A DNA stretch of 64,000 nucleotides. It comes from Verrucomicrobiia bacterium. Its GTDB lineage: Bacteria; Verrucomicrobiota; Verrucomicrobiia; Limisphaerales; Fontisphaeraceae. Position 1 is the stretch's first letter. The number at the start of each line of letters is the position of its first letter. The notes under the pieces were generated by a model. It was not told where the DNA came from, made no database searches, and was given only the letters and a program-made list of their open reading frames with translations. The DNA is taken from assembly GCA_026414565.1 (NCBI GenBank), contig JAOAIT010000045.1:1-64000 (forward strand), read 5' to 3'. The position numbers and the translations under genes are program-made. This document shows positions 28,856-36,783 of this stretch, one piece after another.

Positions 28856-30826
28856 TTATTTGAATCCCGGCGGATTGGGCGTATAAGCCTTGATCAACAA
28901 GCCTTCCGGGGTGGCTGCGCCGGTATAAACCGTGATGCCCACATACCTGCTCACCTTTTCAAAAGGCGGCAGCAGGGTGAAATCAAACCATTCCTGGAAG
29001 GCCTTGCTGTCATCGGCAAAGCCAAGCCGTCCCCCCAGCGGCGTCATGGCCAGCAGCTCGCCGATGCGTGAGCCCTCCTTCCGCAACACGTTGAACAAGA
29101 AGCGCATGGTTTCGGTTTGATCTTCGTAGTGGAACATGCCGGTATTCAAGCCCCCCGCCTTCTGGGCGGCCTCATTCAAGCCGGCCACGCCGGAAAGCGG
29201 GCGGGCCGCCTTGGCATTGCGCAGAAACTGCTCCAACACGCCGTTATCATAGGAGAACACCAGATACTTGCCGCTGGCGCACAGATTCAGGCTCCGCTCC
29301 CCAATGCGCTCGCCCCGGAAATTCATCTGCGGGGTGGGAGGGAAGGTGTAAATGGTCACACCCTGAAACTCCCGGGTCTTTAACTGCGTGGGCTCAGCAT
29401 CCCGCCGGCCCCCGCGCGGACCGCGCATTTGCGCGAAGTTATTAAACAGCCCCTTGACGGTTTCCAACAGTTTCTCCGGCGCGGGCGAGCCGATCAGCAC
29501 CAGCCCGGGCGCCGTGGACAGGGCCTCCAACGTCTGGCCGGTGGGTTTGAATTCGTAGGTGATGATGTCGTCCCCCAGCAGCTCAATCAGTCCTTTGCGC
29601 AGCGTGAAGTTGGGATTCTGCTGTTTCAGTCCGCTTTCAAAAAAGGCCAGCGCCCCCAGCAGACCGGGATTGATATCATTAAGCGTCTGCTCAATGGTGC
29701 TCCAGCCCTCGCTGAAATTGTAGCGGATGCGTGTGTATTTGACGGCATCACGAGGGACAAAGGGCGGGGGCGTTGTGTCACCGGCCATGGGCGACAACAA
29801 CTTGAACAGCCCTTTGCGGGCTTTTTCCGGCACCCCCAGGAAGAATTGCACGGTTGCGCCTTGTTTGTCCCCCTGCAGGGCTACAGCGGCGGTCTCCGCG
29901 CCATTCAAGCCCAGCGCATTGACCACCTGCACCGGGTTGACACCCATGGGGTTGTTGGCACCCCCTCCGGCCGCGGGATCCACTCCCTTCATGGCCAGCT
30001 CCACCAGCAGTTTCACGTTGACCCAGCCGAAGTACTGCGCGTCGCGGAAGAGCCGCGCATAATCCGCTTTGAAAGTGGGCACCTCCGCCAATGCCTTGCC
30101 CCCTTGGCCGGTTTGCAGCTCCACAATCTTGCGAATCTCACTCAACGACGTGCCCACGATAAACAGAGTGTCGGACTGGCCCAGCGTGAGGTGGACCGGC
30201 CGGTTTTCCGCTCGTGTGGCCTGCCGCCGCGGCGGCGCGCCTGGGCGATTCGGCGTGATGGTTTCCCAGCCGGCATTTGGATCAGGAAACACGCGCTCGA
30301 TTACCGTTCGTAAATCATCCGTCATGAGCGTAAAGGTGGTAAATTCGGCTCCGCCCACTTTTTCCTCTTTCAAGGGTTTGTCGGCCTCCTGCCATTTCTT
30401 GCGCAGCGCCGCCAGATTCTGTTTCAACTGGCTGCTCTTGCTGCCGGTATCCATGAGCATCAGGAAGGCGGGCATTTTATCGCTGGTCCCCTGCCAGCCC
30501 GCCGCGGTGATGGCGAGGGTGATCTGCCCCTGCGCCAAACCTTCGTAGTCAGCAAACTTGATCCCCAATTCTTTCTCCAGCGGCTCGACCACGTCCTTGC
30601 GGAACTTGCCTTTGAGTTTGTCCATGAAAGGCTTCATGGCGGGGTCGTCGAGAAATTTACCGCCCGGCGAATTATTGTACCACGCATCCGCTGCCGGATA
30701 GTTCGGCACCGTCAAAACCGCCAGGGTGGTGTCGGGAAGAAGTTTTTCCGGCGGAGGCACCTCGGCCGCTTGCACCGACCAAACCACCAAAGCCCCCGCT
30801 ATTGCCAGCCAGTGAGGAATTTTCAT
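28856..30826 (-). CDS. Exported protein of unknown function
   Basis: This 656-aa protein has a cleavable signal (IPHWLAIAGALVVWSVQA, cut before AEVPPPE). The start ATLAVLTVPNYPAADAW-like region (read as TTLAVLTVPNYPAADAW) and repeated 'GLAQGQITLAI' and 'FGWVNVKLLVEL' segments recall the DUF3352-type proteins of Planctomycetes and Verrucomicrobia, but the assignment is tentative. No catalytic motif or membrane segment is seen after the signal. The ATG at 30826 follows a 55-codon open extension without a signal. It ends against the shared terminator with secG and diverges from the leuA leader. Confidence 0.7.
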   Translation of the reverse strand: MKIPHWLAIAGALVVWSVQAAEVPPPEKLLPDTTLAVLTVPNYPAADAWYNNSPGGKFLDDPAMKPFMDKLKGKFRKDVVEPLEKELGIKFADYEGLAQGQITLAITAAGWQGTSDKMPAFLMLMDTGSKSSQLKQNLAALRKKWQEADKPLKEEKVGGAEFTTFTLMTDDLRTVIERVFPDPNAGWETITPNRPGAPPRRQATRAENRPVHLTLGQSDTLFIVGTSLSEIRKIVELQTGQGGKALAEVPTFKADYARLFRDAQYFGWVNVKLLVELAMKGVDPAAGGGANNPMGVNPVQVVNALGLNGAETAAVALQGDKQGATVQFFLGVPEKARKGLFKLLSPMAGDTTPPPFVPRDAVKYTRIRYNFSEGWSTIEQTLNDINPGLLGALAFFESGLKQQNPNFTLRKGLIELLGDDIITYEFKPTGQTLEALSTAPGLVLIGSPAPEKLLETVKGLFNNFAQMRGPRGGRRDAEPTQLKTREFQGVTIYTFPPTPQMNFRGERIGERSLNLCASGKYLVFSYDNGVLEQFLRNAKAARPLSGVAGLNEAAQKAGGLNTGMFHYEDQTETMRFLFNVLRKEGSRIGELLAMTPLGGRLGFADDSKAFQEWFDFTLLPPFEKVSRYVGITVYTGAATPEGLLIKAYTPNPPGFK

Positions 30827-30989
30827 GGTATTGCTTGTTAAACCGTAGCGTCTGTCTGGATATGGGTATGCCATGCCTGCTGCCAAATGGCCAGCCCAAA
30901 TCGCATCTCTTCCTGTGACCCCTCTCCTGGCCGCCAGGTTACCGAAAAATGATTTGACGCCCCGGCGCTTTCGGGTTACCCCTATCTCC

Positions 30990-31064
30990 ATGAGCAGAAA
31001 CCTGAACCTGCGACTGTCGAAGGCGCTGCTGCTGTTGTGTGGCAGCGTGGCGGGCGGGTTTTAG
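30990..31064 (+). CDS. Leucine-rich leader peptide of leuA
   Basis: A 24-codon ORF, MSRNLNLRLSKALLLLCG followed by SVAGGF and TAG. Seven of 24 codons are Leu (positions 5, 7, 9, 13, 14, 15, 16), including CTG CTG CTG TTG at 31026-31037. It lies 107 nt upstream of leuA and overlaps the pairing segments of an attenuator, so it is best read as a leucine-sensing leader peptide. No clear Shine-Dalgarno sequence precedes it, in common with many genes here. Confidence 0.7.
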   Translation: MSRNLNLRLSKALLLLCGSVAGGF

Positions 31065-31121
31065 GTCAATCCAACAGGAATCTGAACCCCGCTGCCACAC
31101 TGGCGGTGGGGTTTTTGTTTT
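31037..31121 (+). promoter_or_regulatory. Transcription attenuator of leuA (antiterminator and terminator)
   Basis: The terminator stem is CCCCGCTGCCA (31087-31097) with TGGCGGTGGGG (31101-31111), 11 pairs including two G-U, loop CAC, then TTTTTGTTTT (31112-31121). The 5' strand overlaps CGCTGCCACAC (31090-31100), which is a perfect complement of GTGTGGCAGCG (31037-31047) directly after the Leu run. A second possible pairing joins GCGGGTT (31054-31060) with AACCCCGC (31085-31092) with one bulged C. Stalling at Leu codons would free these segments and block the terminator; full translation would cover them. Confidence 0.75.
31087..31121 (+). terminator. Intrinsic terminator of the leuA attenuator
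   Basis: An 11-bp stem (two G-U pairs) with a 3-nt loop and a nine-of-ten T-tract, located 23 nt after the leader-peptide stop and 50 nt before leuA. Its position between leader peptide and structural gene makes it a conditional terminator. Confidence 0.85.
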
Positions 31122-31171
31122 GGCAGACAACGGACACATCACCAGCGGGCAGCGAATAAAACACCGACACC

Positions 31172-32746
31172 ATGAAAAACCAACGCATCCTCATCTTCGA
31201 TACCACGCTCCGTGACGGGGAGCAGTGCCCCGGCGCCTCCATGAATTTGCGCCAGAAACTCGAGGTGGCCCGTCAGCTTGCCCGCTTGAAGGTGGACGTG
31301 ATCGAGGCCGGTTTTCCCGTCATCAGCGAGGGCGACTTCGCCGCCGTTAATGCCATTGCCAAAGAAGTCAAAGGCCCCATCATCGCCGGCCTGGCCCGCT
31401 GCACTCCCAAGGACATTGACGCCGCAGGCGCTGCGCTCAAACCCGCCGGCAAACGCGCCCGCATTCATGTCTTCCTGGCCACCAGCAAAATCCACCGTGA
31501 ATTCAAGCTCGGCAAGGCCCAGGATGAAATCCTCCGCCTGGCGGTGGAGGGAGTCACCCGGGCCCGGGGCTACGTTGAAAACGTGGAGTTCTCCCCCGAG
31601 GATGCTTCCCGCACCGAGCCGGAATTCCTCATCGAGGTTTGCCGCGCCGTGGTCAAGGCTGGCGCCACCACCGTCAACATCCCGGATACCGTGGGCTGGG
31701 CCGTGCCGGACCAGTTTGCCGCGCTGATCGCCCAGTTGCACGCCGCCGTGCCGGAGTTTCAATCCGGCCAGGCCATCATCAGCGTGCATTGTCACAATGA
31801 CCTGGGGCTGGCCGTGGCCAACTCCCTGGCCGCCATCCGCGCCGGCGCCCGGCAGGTGGAGTGCACCATCAACGGCATCGGCGAACGCGCCGGCAACGCT
31901 TCCCTCGAAGAAATTGTCATGGCCCTCAAGACGCGCGCCGACTTCTTCGCGGGCTACACCGTCGGCGTCAATACGCGCGAAATCGTCAAAACTTCCCGCC
32001 TTGTGGCCCGCATGAGCGGCCTCATCGTCCAGCGCAACAAGGCCATCGTGGGCGAAAATGCCTTCGCCCATTCCGCGGGCATCCACCAGGATGGCATCCT
32101 CAAAAAACGCGAGACCTACGAAATCATGGACCCCATGGAAGTGGGCTGGGGCCAGACCGAGCTGCCTCTCACCAAGCACAGCGGCCGCGCCGCTGTCTCC
32201 GCCCGCCTCAAACACCTGGGCTTCAAAATGAGCGATGCCGACATCAATTCGCTCTTCCAGCGCTTCAAGGAAATCGGGGACCGCAAAAAGTTTGTGTACG
32301 ATGAGGACTTGATTGCCCTGGTGGAAGGGCATATCGCCGAGGTGCCGGAAACTTGGTCCCTGGATTATCTCCACGTCACCACCGGCAACGCCACCATGCC
32401 CACCGCCACTGTCCGCCTGCGCAAACCTGGCGCCAAAGGTAAAGTCGAGCATTTCCAGGATGCCGCCATCGGCGATGGCCCCGTGGACGCCGCGCTCAAG
32501 GCCATTGACCGCATCACCAAAACCGGCGGCACGCTGATGGATTATACCCTGCGCGCCGTTTCTCAGGGCAAAGACGCTGTGGGCGAGGTGACGGTCAAGG
32601 TGGATTTCGGTGACAAAAAGGTTATCACTGGCAAGGGCGCCAGCACCGACATCATCGAAGCCAGCGCCCGCGCTTACCTGAACGCCGTCAACCGCTTCCT
32701 GTGCCAGGACAGCCATCGGCAGCAGCGCGAAAGCAGCCAGCCCTGA
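31172..32746 (+). CDS. leuA: 2-isopropylmalate synthase
   Basis: This 524-aa enzyme carries out the first committed step of leucine synthesis. It begins [21 protein letters not shown] (metal and acetyl-CoA site Asp/Arg). It has [13 protein letters not shown], the metal motif [14 protein letters not shown], and the C-terminal regulatory domain with [13 protein letters not shown] and [18 protein letters not shown], the part that usually binds leucine. It therefore probably has both feedback inhibition and transcriptional attenuation. No leuB/C/D genes are adjacent. Confidence 0.96.
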   Translation: MKNQRILIFDTTLRDGEQCPGASMNLRQKLEVARQLARLKVDVIEAGFPVISEGDFAAVNAIAKEVKGPIIAGLARCTPKDIDAAGAALKPAGKRARIHVFLATSKIHREFKLGKAQDEILRLAVEGVTRARGYVENVEFSPEDASRTEPEFLIEVCRAVVKAGATTVNIPDTVGWAVPDQFAALIAQLHAAVPEFQSGQAIISVHCHNDLGLAVANSLAAIRAGARQVECTINGIGERAGNASLEEIVMALKTRADFFAGYTVGVNTREIVKTSRLVARMSGLIVQRNKAIVGENAFAHSAGIHQDGILKKRETYEIMDPMEVGWGQTELPLTKHSGRAAVSARLKHLGFKMSDADINSLFQRFKEIGDRKKFVYDEDLIALVEGHIAEVPETWSLDYLHVTTGNATMPTATVRLRKPGAKGKVEHFQDAAIGDGPVDAALKAIDRITKTGGTLMDYTLRAVSQGKDAVGEVTVKVDFGDKKVITGKGASTDIIEASARAYLNAVNRFLCQDSHRQQRESSQP

Positions 32747-32846
32747 TGGTTTTGGGCGGCTGACCGAGCCGCGGACATCACGCAGCCAGACCGAAAAAAC
32801 ATCTAAAGTCAACTTGCGCCAGCACGGAACGATGCCATGTTTGTAT

Positions 32847-32865
32847 CAGATATGTATAATATCTG
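32847..32865 (+). promoter_or_regulatory. Palindromic operator containing a consensus -10 box, at the UbiB-like gene
   Basis: CAGATAT-GTATA-ATATCTG (32847-32865) is a perfect 7-bp inverted repeat. A consensus TATAAT (32855-32860) sits in its centre, eight nt before the ATG at 32869. Transcription from this -10 would begin within about two nt of the start codon and give a leaderless message. The -35 region is weak, which fits activator-dependent or repressor-controlled use. Confidence 0.5.
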
Positions 32866-32868
32866 TTT

Positions 32869-34131
32869 ATGAACTGGATAAGTTTCATCGGTTTGCTCCG
32901 CGATATCTACGGCCCCAGCCTGCCTCCGCTGGAAAGGTTTGAGCGCCGCGGTCTTTTAGCCGTCAAAATCGGCCAGACTTTCGCCCTGCGCATTGATTTC
33001 CTGGGTGAGGCCAAATGCCGTCACCTCGCCCAGCTTTATCGCCGTACCACCCCCATCCCGGCGGAGGATGTTGAGGCACTAATTGACCGCCATTGCCCTC
33101 CAAATTGGCGCAGGCATTTCCTGCGCATTGAACCCCGGCCGCTGGCGGCCGCCTCCGTGGGGCAGGTGCATCGCGCCGTGTTACGGGATGGCCAGGAGGT
33201 GGTGGTAAAAATGATCAAGGGGGATTTCAAGGAGCGTTTCAAGGCCGACGTTCGGCGTCTGAAAAAATTGATGCGCCTGTCCACCTGGGCTTATCCGAAG
33301 TTGCGCCGCGTAGCCGATCCTGTGGGCATCCTCGAACACATTGAAGAGTACACCCTGGCCGAACTCGATTTGCGCAACGAAATCAGCCATGCCCGGCGGC
33401 TGCGTCAACTGCGCGAACAACATGCCCACTGGCCCCTGCTGGCGCCCTTGCGCTTCCCGCACCTTTATGAGGAGCTTTCCGGCGAAAATGTGCTCGTCAT
33501 GGAATATTTGCATGGGCGCACGCTGGACGAGTTGCTGGCGGTGGGCGAGCTGCCGTATGAGGAGCTGCTCAAACTGTTTTTGGTCCATGGGGCTTACATG
33601 TTTGGCTTGGGCGTGTTTCATGGCGATCTGCATCCCGGCAACATCATCTGGCAGGACGGCCATCTTTACTTTGTGGATACCGGAGCGCTCAGCGAGGTGA
33701 GCGACACTTTCCGGCTGGGGTTGTTTGCCTTTTTTGAAGCCCTGGCCGGCGAAGATTATGTGGGCGCGGCGTGTGCCATCCATCGGATGTCGCGGCGCGC
33801 CCTGCCGGCGGCGCAATGGGAGGCCTACCTGCGGCAATTCCTTGATCTCTACCGCGATTTCGCCGATAAAACCGTCAGCGAGGTGAGTTTGACCCGGCAA
33901 ATGATGCGCACCATTCAGTTGGCGGTGCATAGTGGGATGGAGTTTGAGCGCGGCATGTATCCCATCATCAAAAGTTTGATGTATTTGGACGGGATGGTCT
34001 TGAAATGCAATCCAAAGGCGGTTTTAATGCGCGACATGCGCCCGCATCTGGCCACGTTCAAGCGATTATTTGCCACCATGGAGCGGCCCTCCCGCCCTTC
34101 GCCTCAGCCGCCGGTCAGACTGGCCGTCTGA
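32869..34131 (+). CDS. ABC1/UbiB-family atypical protein kinase-like protein
   Basis: This 420-aa protein has the UbiB-defining KIGQ motif (residues 33-36), the alanine-rich loop AAASVGQVHRAV, VVVKMIKGD with the ATP-lysine, NEISHARRL, and the catalytic loop FHGDLHPGNI with FVDTGAL (metal Asp). No transmembrane helices are obvious at the C-terminus. Members assist ubiquinone or other isoprenoid-lipid pathways by an ATPase activity. The next gene, 12 nt downstream, is a CrtI-type desaturase, so the pair may serve an isoprenoid pathway together. Confidence 0.9.
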   Translation: MNWISFIGLLRDIYGPSLPPLERFERRGLLAVKIGQTFALRIDFLGEAKCRHLAQLYRRTTPIPAEDVEALIDRHCPPNWRRHFLRIEPRPLAAASVGQVHRAVLRDGQEVVVKMIKGDFKERFKADVRRLKKLMRLSTWAYPKLRRVADPVGILEHIEEYTLAELDLRNEISHARRLRQLREQHAHWPLLAPLRFPHLYEELSGENVLVMEYLHGRTLDELLAVGELPYEELLKLFLVHGAYMFGLGVFHGDLHPGNIIWQDGHLYFVDTGALSEVSDTFRLGLFAFFEALAGEDYVGAACAIHRMSRRALPAAQWEAYLRQFLDLYRDFADKTVSEVSLTRQMMRTIQLAVHSGMEFERGMYPIIKSLMYLDGMVLKCNPKAVLMRDMRPHLATFKRLFATMERPSRPSPQPPVRLAV

Positions 34132-34143
34132 AATGGATTCCGC

Positions 34144-35631
34144 ATGGCTCGTACCATCGTCATCATTGGTGCCGGCCCGGGTGGTTTGACCGCCGGCATG
34201 TTACTGGCCCGTCAGGGCTTCAAGGTGGAGATCTTCGAAAAAAGCTATGTCGTGGGCGGGCGCAACGCCCCTCTGCGCCTGGATGGTTTCACCTTTGATA
34301 CCGGCCCCACCTTCCTGATGATGACGCGGGTGTTGGAGGAGGTCTTTGCCGACTGCGGGCGCAAGCTCGACGACTGCTTGAAGCTCATCCCGATAGACCC
34401 TTTCTACCGGCTCCGCTTTGATGGCCGCACCGATTTCTTTCCCACCATGGACACGGAACGGATGGTGGCCGAAATTGAGCGGCTATTCCCGGGGGACGGC
34501 GCCAATTACCTGCGTTATCGCGAGCGGGAGGGCAAGAAACTGGACTTGGTGTATCCCTGCCTCCAACATCCTTACATGCGCTGGTGGCATTTCCTGAATC
34601 CCAATTTCATCAAGGCCATTCCCCGCCTGGACGCCTTCACCTCGGTCTATGACCGCTTGCGGACTTACTTCAAGCATGAGCACATGCGCATTGCCATGAC
34701 TTTCCAGGCCAAATATCTGGGGATGTCCCCCTGGCAGTGCCCAGCCACGTTCACTATTTTGTCTCTCATTGAACACAAGTATGGGATCTATCACCCCATC
34801 GGCGGTTTGAATGCCATCTCGCAGGCCATGGCCAAATGTGTGCAGGAGGATGGCGGCCAAATTCACTTGGGGCAGCCCGTCCAGGAAATCCTGGTGGAAA
34901 ACCGCCGGGCGGTCGGAGTCCGGCTGGCCTCGGGCGAAAAGGTGGCCGCCGACGCCGTCATCGTTAATCCCGACTTTGCCTGGGCCATGTCCAACCTGGT
35001 GCGCCCGGAGCATCGGCGCAAATATACCGATGAACGTCTGGCCCGCATGGAATATTCCTGCTCCACCTTCATGTTGTACTTGGGGCTGGACAAACTCTAC
35101 GACATCCCCCATCACAACATCATCTTCGCCCAGGACTACGAAAAAAACGTGCAGGACATCGTGCAGAACGGACGGCTTTCCGAGGACCCTTCCTTTTATT
35201 TGCAGAACGCCAGCCGCGTGGACCCCACCCTGGCGCCGCCCGGCCAGTCCACCCTCTATGTGCTGGCGCCGGTGCCCAACCGCCAGGCCCCCATTGATTG
35301 GGAAAAAGAAAAACCGCGCTTCCGCGAACTGCTCCTGCGCCAGATTGAGACCAAAACCGAGCTGAAAGATTTGCGCCAGCACATTGTGGTGGAGCACGTC
35401 ATCTCCCCCCTCGAATGGCAGCAGGATTACCACATCTACCGCGGGGCCACCTTCAACCTCAGCCACAAGCTGGGCCAGATGCTAATTTTCCGCCCTCACA
35501 ACGCCTTCGAGGAATTTGACGCCTGCTATCTGGTGGGCGGCGGGACGCATCCCGGCAGCGGCCTGCCGACGATTTACCAATCCGGCCGCATTGCCGCGGA
35601 CTTGATCAGCCGGCGTTGGGCAAAGAATTAA
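34144..35631 (+). CDS. Phytoene desaturase-like FAD oxidoreductase (CrtI family)
   Basis: This 495-aa protein starts with a dinucleotide fold (TIVIIGAGPGGLTAGMLLARQG) and FEKSYVVGGRNAPLRLDGFTFDTGPTF, the layout of CrtI/CrtN-type carotenoid desaturases. The C-terminal FAD motif appears as YLVGGGTHPGSGLPTIYQSGR (quoted in part: VGGGTHPGSGLPTIYQSG), strongly CrtI-like. It is probably cotranscribed with the UbiB-like gene. The exact substrate (phytoene, diapophytoene or squalene-derived) is not decidable, and no crtB is in the window. Confidence 0.87.
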   Translation: MARTIVIIGAGPGGLTAGMLLARQGFKVEIFEKSYVVGGRNAPLRLDGFTFDTGPTFLMMTRVLEEVFADCGRKLDDCLKLIPIDPFYRLRFDGRTDFFPTMDTERMVAEIERLFPGDGANYLRYREREGKKLDLVYPCLQHPYMRWWHFLNPNFIKAIPRLDAFTSVYDRLRTYFKHEHMRIAMTFQAKYLGMSPWQCPATFTILSLIEHKYGIYHPIGGLNAISQAMAKCVQEDGGQIHLGQPVQEILVENRRAVGVRLASGEKVAADAVIVNPDFAWAMSNLVRPEHRRKYTDERLARMEYSCSTFMLYLGLDKLYDIPHHNIIFAQDYEKNVQDIVQNGRLSEDPSFYLQNASRVDPTLAPPGQSTLYVLAPVPNRQAPIDWEKEKPRFRELLLRQIETKTELKDLRQHIVVEHVISPLEWQQDYHIYRGATFNLSHKLGQMLIFRPHNAFEEFDACYLVGGGTHPGSGLPTIYQSGRIAADLISRRWAKN

Positions 35632-35691
35632 TGCTCTGGACGCCTGCCTGGCTTGCTTTTCGCGCCACTTAGTCGTTTCATTGCGTCTGCC

Positions 35692-36678
35692 ATGAAACTT
35701 AATCCACTGCTTTGGTGCGGGCTTTGGGTGGCAAGTCTTGGACTAACGCCCCCCGCCCGCGCCGGCATGACCATCACGCGACTGGCAGGGCCGCCGCAAG
35801 GGGCGCAGGTGTTGATCGCCGTGACTAACTACAACACCAGCGGCAACACCTCCATCCGGCATCTGCTGCGGGACGGACGGAGTTTGAAGCACGACACGGT
35901 GCTCCAAAGGTATTATTTCAACCGAGATCGTGATTTGGGACAGACTTTCCGCATCGGCTCCCAGGCCGTGCGGGTGGAGGCGCTGACCTTGCGCACCGGC
36001 TTTGGCACCAACCCTTTCCGGCCCGGTGCCGCCGACGCTGAATTGTTCGTGCAATGGTTGGAGGTGGAGGGACAGCCCACCACCAACCACCACGGCACCA
36101 CTACTGCTCCTCCCGGGACTCGCTGGCAGACTTTCAATCCCAATGATCCCCTCACCGATGATTACCTGGAGGGTGAAACATTCAAAAACCTCCGCGTGGT
36201 GCGGGGGGGATTCATGCCTGATTTGCGACCCTTTAAAGCCAACCCCGAAGGTGCACCCGGCAATGGCCAGTTCTTCCGGTTCACCTTTACCGGCGACGAC
36301 CACCTGGTCCTGCAGCCCAACCGCACTTATGGTTTCCTGGTGGGCTTTGTCGCCCCGGCGGCGGATCGGGCCATGGCCCTCGCCAATGAGTTTCGCGGAC
36401 ACTATCCAGGAGGCCACGGCCTCCGTCGCGAAGGCAGCGCGGATACCCCCGCGTTTTTTAATCCCGCCGAGTCCACGCCCTACACGCGCGCCCTCTTGGT
36501 GGGCGACACCAACAACGCCGCCGCCATGGCAGTGGCTTTGGAAAAAGCCTGCTTTCCGGTGAACTTCGCAGAGCGGGTGGCGGATATGTCCTTTGGCACC
36601 ATGGGCATGCCCGACGTGTGCACCTACCGCGACCTGGTTTTTTATCTCGAAGGTGTGGTGCTTGATATGACGCCCTGA
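35692..36678 (+). CDS. Exported protein of unknown function
   Basis: This 328-aa protein has a signal peptide (LLWCGLWVASLGLTPPARA). The mature part is rich in Thr, Asn and Gly with predicted beta strands, including LGQTFRIGSQAVRVEALTLR and YGFLVGFVAPAADRAMALAN, and has two Cys near the C-terminus. It may be a beta-sandwich surface or binding protein. The family is not recognised. The ATG at 35692 is chosen because the signal follows it directly. Confidence 0.7.
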   Translation: MKLNPLLWCGLWVASLGLTPPARAGMTITRLAGPPQGAQVLIAVTNYNTSGNTSIRHLLRDGRSLKHDTVLQRYYFNRDRDLGQTFRIGSQAVRVEALTLRTGFGTNPFRPGAADAELFVQWLEVEGQPTTNHHGTTTAPPGTRWQTFNPNDPLTDDYLEGETFKNLRVVRGGFMPDLRPFKANPEGAPGNGQFFRFTFTGDDHLVLQPNRTYGFLVGFVAPAADRAMALANEFRGHYPGGHGLRREGSADTPAFFNPAESTPYTRALLVGDTNNAAAMAVALEKACFPVNFAERVADMSFGTMGMPDVCTYRDLVFYLEGVVLDMTP

Positions 36679-36783
36679 GCCGGACGATGCTGTGCAAAGG
36701 CCTGTGAATGCAGCCCGCGTTGCGATCGGGATTTTTGCATAAGTTGCTGGCCTTGCCACCGCTTTCGGGCTTACACTTCCTGC

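Noticed and set aside
31139-32812. A 557-codon minus-strand frame opposite leuA
   Set aside because: Shadow of leuA with low-complexity Gly/His-rich content.
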